Assembly: GCA_041395745.1 (NCBI GenBank)
Contig: JAWKZV010000005.1
Span: 1-7,875, forward strand
Length of the DNA stretch: 7,875 bases
Direction: 5' to 3'
Source: Porticoccus sp041395745
GTDB lineage: Bacteria > Pseudomonadota > Gammaproteobacteria > Pseudomonadales > Porticoccaceae
The notes under the pieces are model-generated. The model did no database searches and was not told where the DNA came from. It was given only the letters and a program-made list of their open reading frames with translations. A program made the position numbers and the translations under genes. Below are positions 7,383-7,875 of this stretch, piece after piece (position 1 is the first letter of the stretch; every line of letters starts with the position of its first letter).

Positions 7383-7399
7383 TGGCACACTTTCTGCTT
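7383..7399 (+). promoter_or_regulatory. Sigma-54 (RpoN) -24/-12 promoter
   Basis: TTGGCACACTTTCTGCT fits the sigma-54 consensus YTGGCACGN4TTGCW. GG is at 7384-7385 and GC at 7396-7397, with the required 12-base separation, and the -24 block TTGGCAC is perfect. Transcription would start near 7408-7410. It lies upstream of the porin gene on the same strand, but an intrinsic terminator sits between them. An extended -10 like element at 7371-7379 overlaps its upstream edge and could give sigma-70 transcription instead. Confidence 0.65.
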
Positions 7400-7408
7400 A
7401 ACCAGAAT

Positions 7409-7477
7409 TGACATTGCATCCTGTTGGGTAACGAAGCCCGTACGCCTCCATCCGGCGTGCGGGCTTTTTTGTTTTTT
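7409..7477 (+). ncRNA. Candidate short sigma-54-dependent RNA or terminated porin leader
   Basis: The stretch between the predicted sigma-54 start (about 7409) and the end of the T tract of the next terminator would be a transcript of some 60-70 bases. It has no credible coding sequence: the only short frame is a TTG start at 7408 with seven codons and no ribosome-binding site. It could be a stand-alone small RNA or the attenuated leader of the porin mRNA. Its existence is inferred from the promoter and terminator. Confidence 0.3.
7436..7477 (+). terminator. Strong intrinsic terminator upstream of the porin gene
   Basis: GCCCGTACGCC (7436-7446) pairs with GGCGTGCGGGC (7454-7464) over the loop TCCATCC, an 11-pair GC-rich stem with one U-G wobble. 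It is followed by six T, a G and six more T. This is a textbook rho-independent terminator on the plus strand. It ends about 36 bases before the porin ATG, leaving no room for a complete promoter between them. Confidence 0.88.
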
Positions 7478-7513
7478 ATTTTCAGTTTGGGGAATTACAT
7501 TCGAGGAAACTTT

Positions 7514-7875
7514 ATGAAACAGCAATTTTTAAAATATTCTGCATTAGCTGTTTTGCTTGGCGCACATCCTTTTGTTGCTGCCACAGCCGAAGAAGCCACC
7601 AGCCTTTCCGAAATCTTTACCAAGGGTGATATCAACCTGTCCTTCCGCTATCGCTATGAATACGTGGATCAGGATAATCCTGCCTTGGATGTCGCCAAGG
7701 CATCTACCCTGAAATCACGCCTGACCCTAACCTCTGCCAGCTACCAAGGTTTCTCCGGATTACTGGAAGTGGACGATGTGGCACAGATCGGTAGTGAGCA
7801 ATATGGCACGCCCTCTAACGGCAAGGCCTCTCAGTACCCACTCGTTGTTGACCCCGATGGGACAACCATCAACCA
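7514..7875 (+). CDS. Outer-membrane porin-like protein, alginate-export type (5' part)
   Basis: The frame is open from the ATG at 7514 to the window edge, giving 120 codons. GAGGA at 7503-7507 is a good ribosome-binding site six bases upstream. The first 25 residues form a Sec signal peptide (MKQQFLKYS, a hydrophobic core, cleavage likely after AATA). The mature start has SLSEIFTKGDINLSFRYRYE, then alternating-residue strands such as STLKSRLTLTSASYQGFSGLLEVDD and the segment YPLVVDPDGTTINQ. This pattern resembles the N-terminus of putative porins annotated as alginate-export family in marine gammaproteobacteria, which form beta-barrels in the outer membrane. The substrate cannot be read from this part, and the name does not prove alginate transport. 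Expression would pass through the sigma-54 promoter and terminator described upstream, unless another promoter exists. Confidence 0.75.
   Translation, partial: MKQQFLKYSALAVLLGAHPFVAATAEEATSLSEIFTKGDINLSFRYRYEYVDQDNPALDVAKASTLKSRLTLTSASYQGFSGLLEVDDVAQIGSEQYGTPSNGKASQYPLVVDPDGTTIN

Larger units (their letters stand above)
7150..7513 (+). other. Intergenic regulatory region between the EF-hand and porin genes
   Basis: This gene-free stretch of 364 bases is AT-richer than its neighbours. In order it holds the terminator of the EF-hand gene, a run of eight C (7203-7210) and an NtrC-like site (7301-7317). A pyrimidine-rich run of CT repeats (7321-7335) and two copies of AAAACAACRT (7339-7348 and 7362-7371) come next. 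An extended -10 like TGtTATATT (7371-7379), a sigma-54 promoter (7383-7399) and a strong terminator (7436-7477) complete it. No convincing small open reading frame with a ribosome-binding site was found before the porin start at 7514. Confidence 0.6.

Noticed and set aside
7408..7431. TTGACA at 7408-7413 as a -35 element, and a seven-codon TTG-started leader peptide
   Set aside because: No acceptable -10 lies 16-18 bases downstream, because the terminator stem starts at 7436. The mini-frame has no ribosome-binding site.

Overview
The window reads as ordinary chromosomal DNA of a Gram-negative bacterium, most likely a gammaproteobacterium and perhaps a marine one. The protein sequences, the divergent guaBA/xseA arrangement, the exported proteins with Sec signal peptides, an outer-membrane porin-type protein, a LexA box of the gammaproteobacterial type and a sigma-54 -24/-12 element all point that way. 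Genus-level assignment is not possible from sequence reading alone. No mobile element, CRISPR array, tRNA or rRNA was seen.

Layout. Positions 1-173 hold a well-conserved LexA (SOS) box followed by a ribosome-binding site and the first codons of an unidentified minus-strand gene that runs off the left edge. Positions 174-3300 are the guanine-nucleotide operon guaB-guaA on the minus strand (IMP dehydrogenase, then GMP synthase). A terminator-like hairpin lies in the 82-base gap between the two genes. Positions 3301-3500 are a divergent promoter region with a perfect TATAAT for guaB and a leader hairpin. Positions 3501-4841 are xseA (exonuclease VII large subunit) on the plus strand. It overlaps by ATGA with a secreted M3-family oligoendopeptidase (4838-6748). 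A small periplasmic EF-hand protein follows (6823-7149) and ends in an intrinsic terminator. After a gene-free, AT-richer stretch of about 360 bases, an outer-membrane porin-like gene of the alginate-export type starts at 7514 and leaves the window on the right.

How it works together. guaB and guaA catalyse the two successive steps IMP to XMP to GMP. xseA is a DNA-repair and processing nuclease that needs XseB, which is not in the window. The peptidase, the EF-hand protein and the porin are all predicted to be exported, but nothing in the sequence ties them into one pathway.

The most interesting part is the stretch ahead of the porin gene. A well-spaced sigma-54 promoter sits at 7383-7399 and a possible NtrC-like enhancer site lies about 100 bases upstream of the predicted start. 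A strong intrinsic terminator (7436-7477) lies between that promoter and the porin start codon. Either this unit makes a short sigma-54-dependent RNA of roughly 60-70 nucleotides, or porin expression depends on conditional read-through of the terminator. The second notable signal is the LexA box in front of the truncated gene downstream of guaA.
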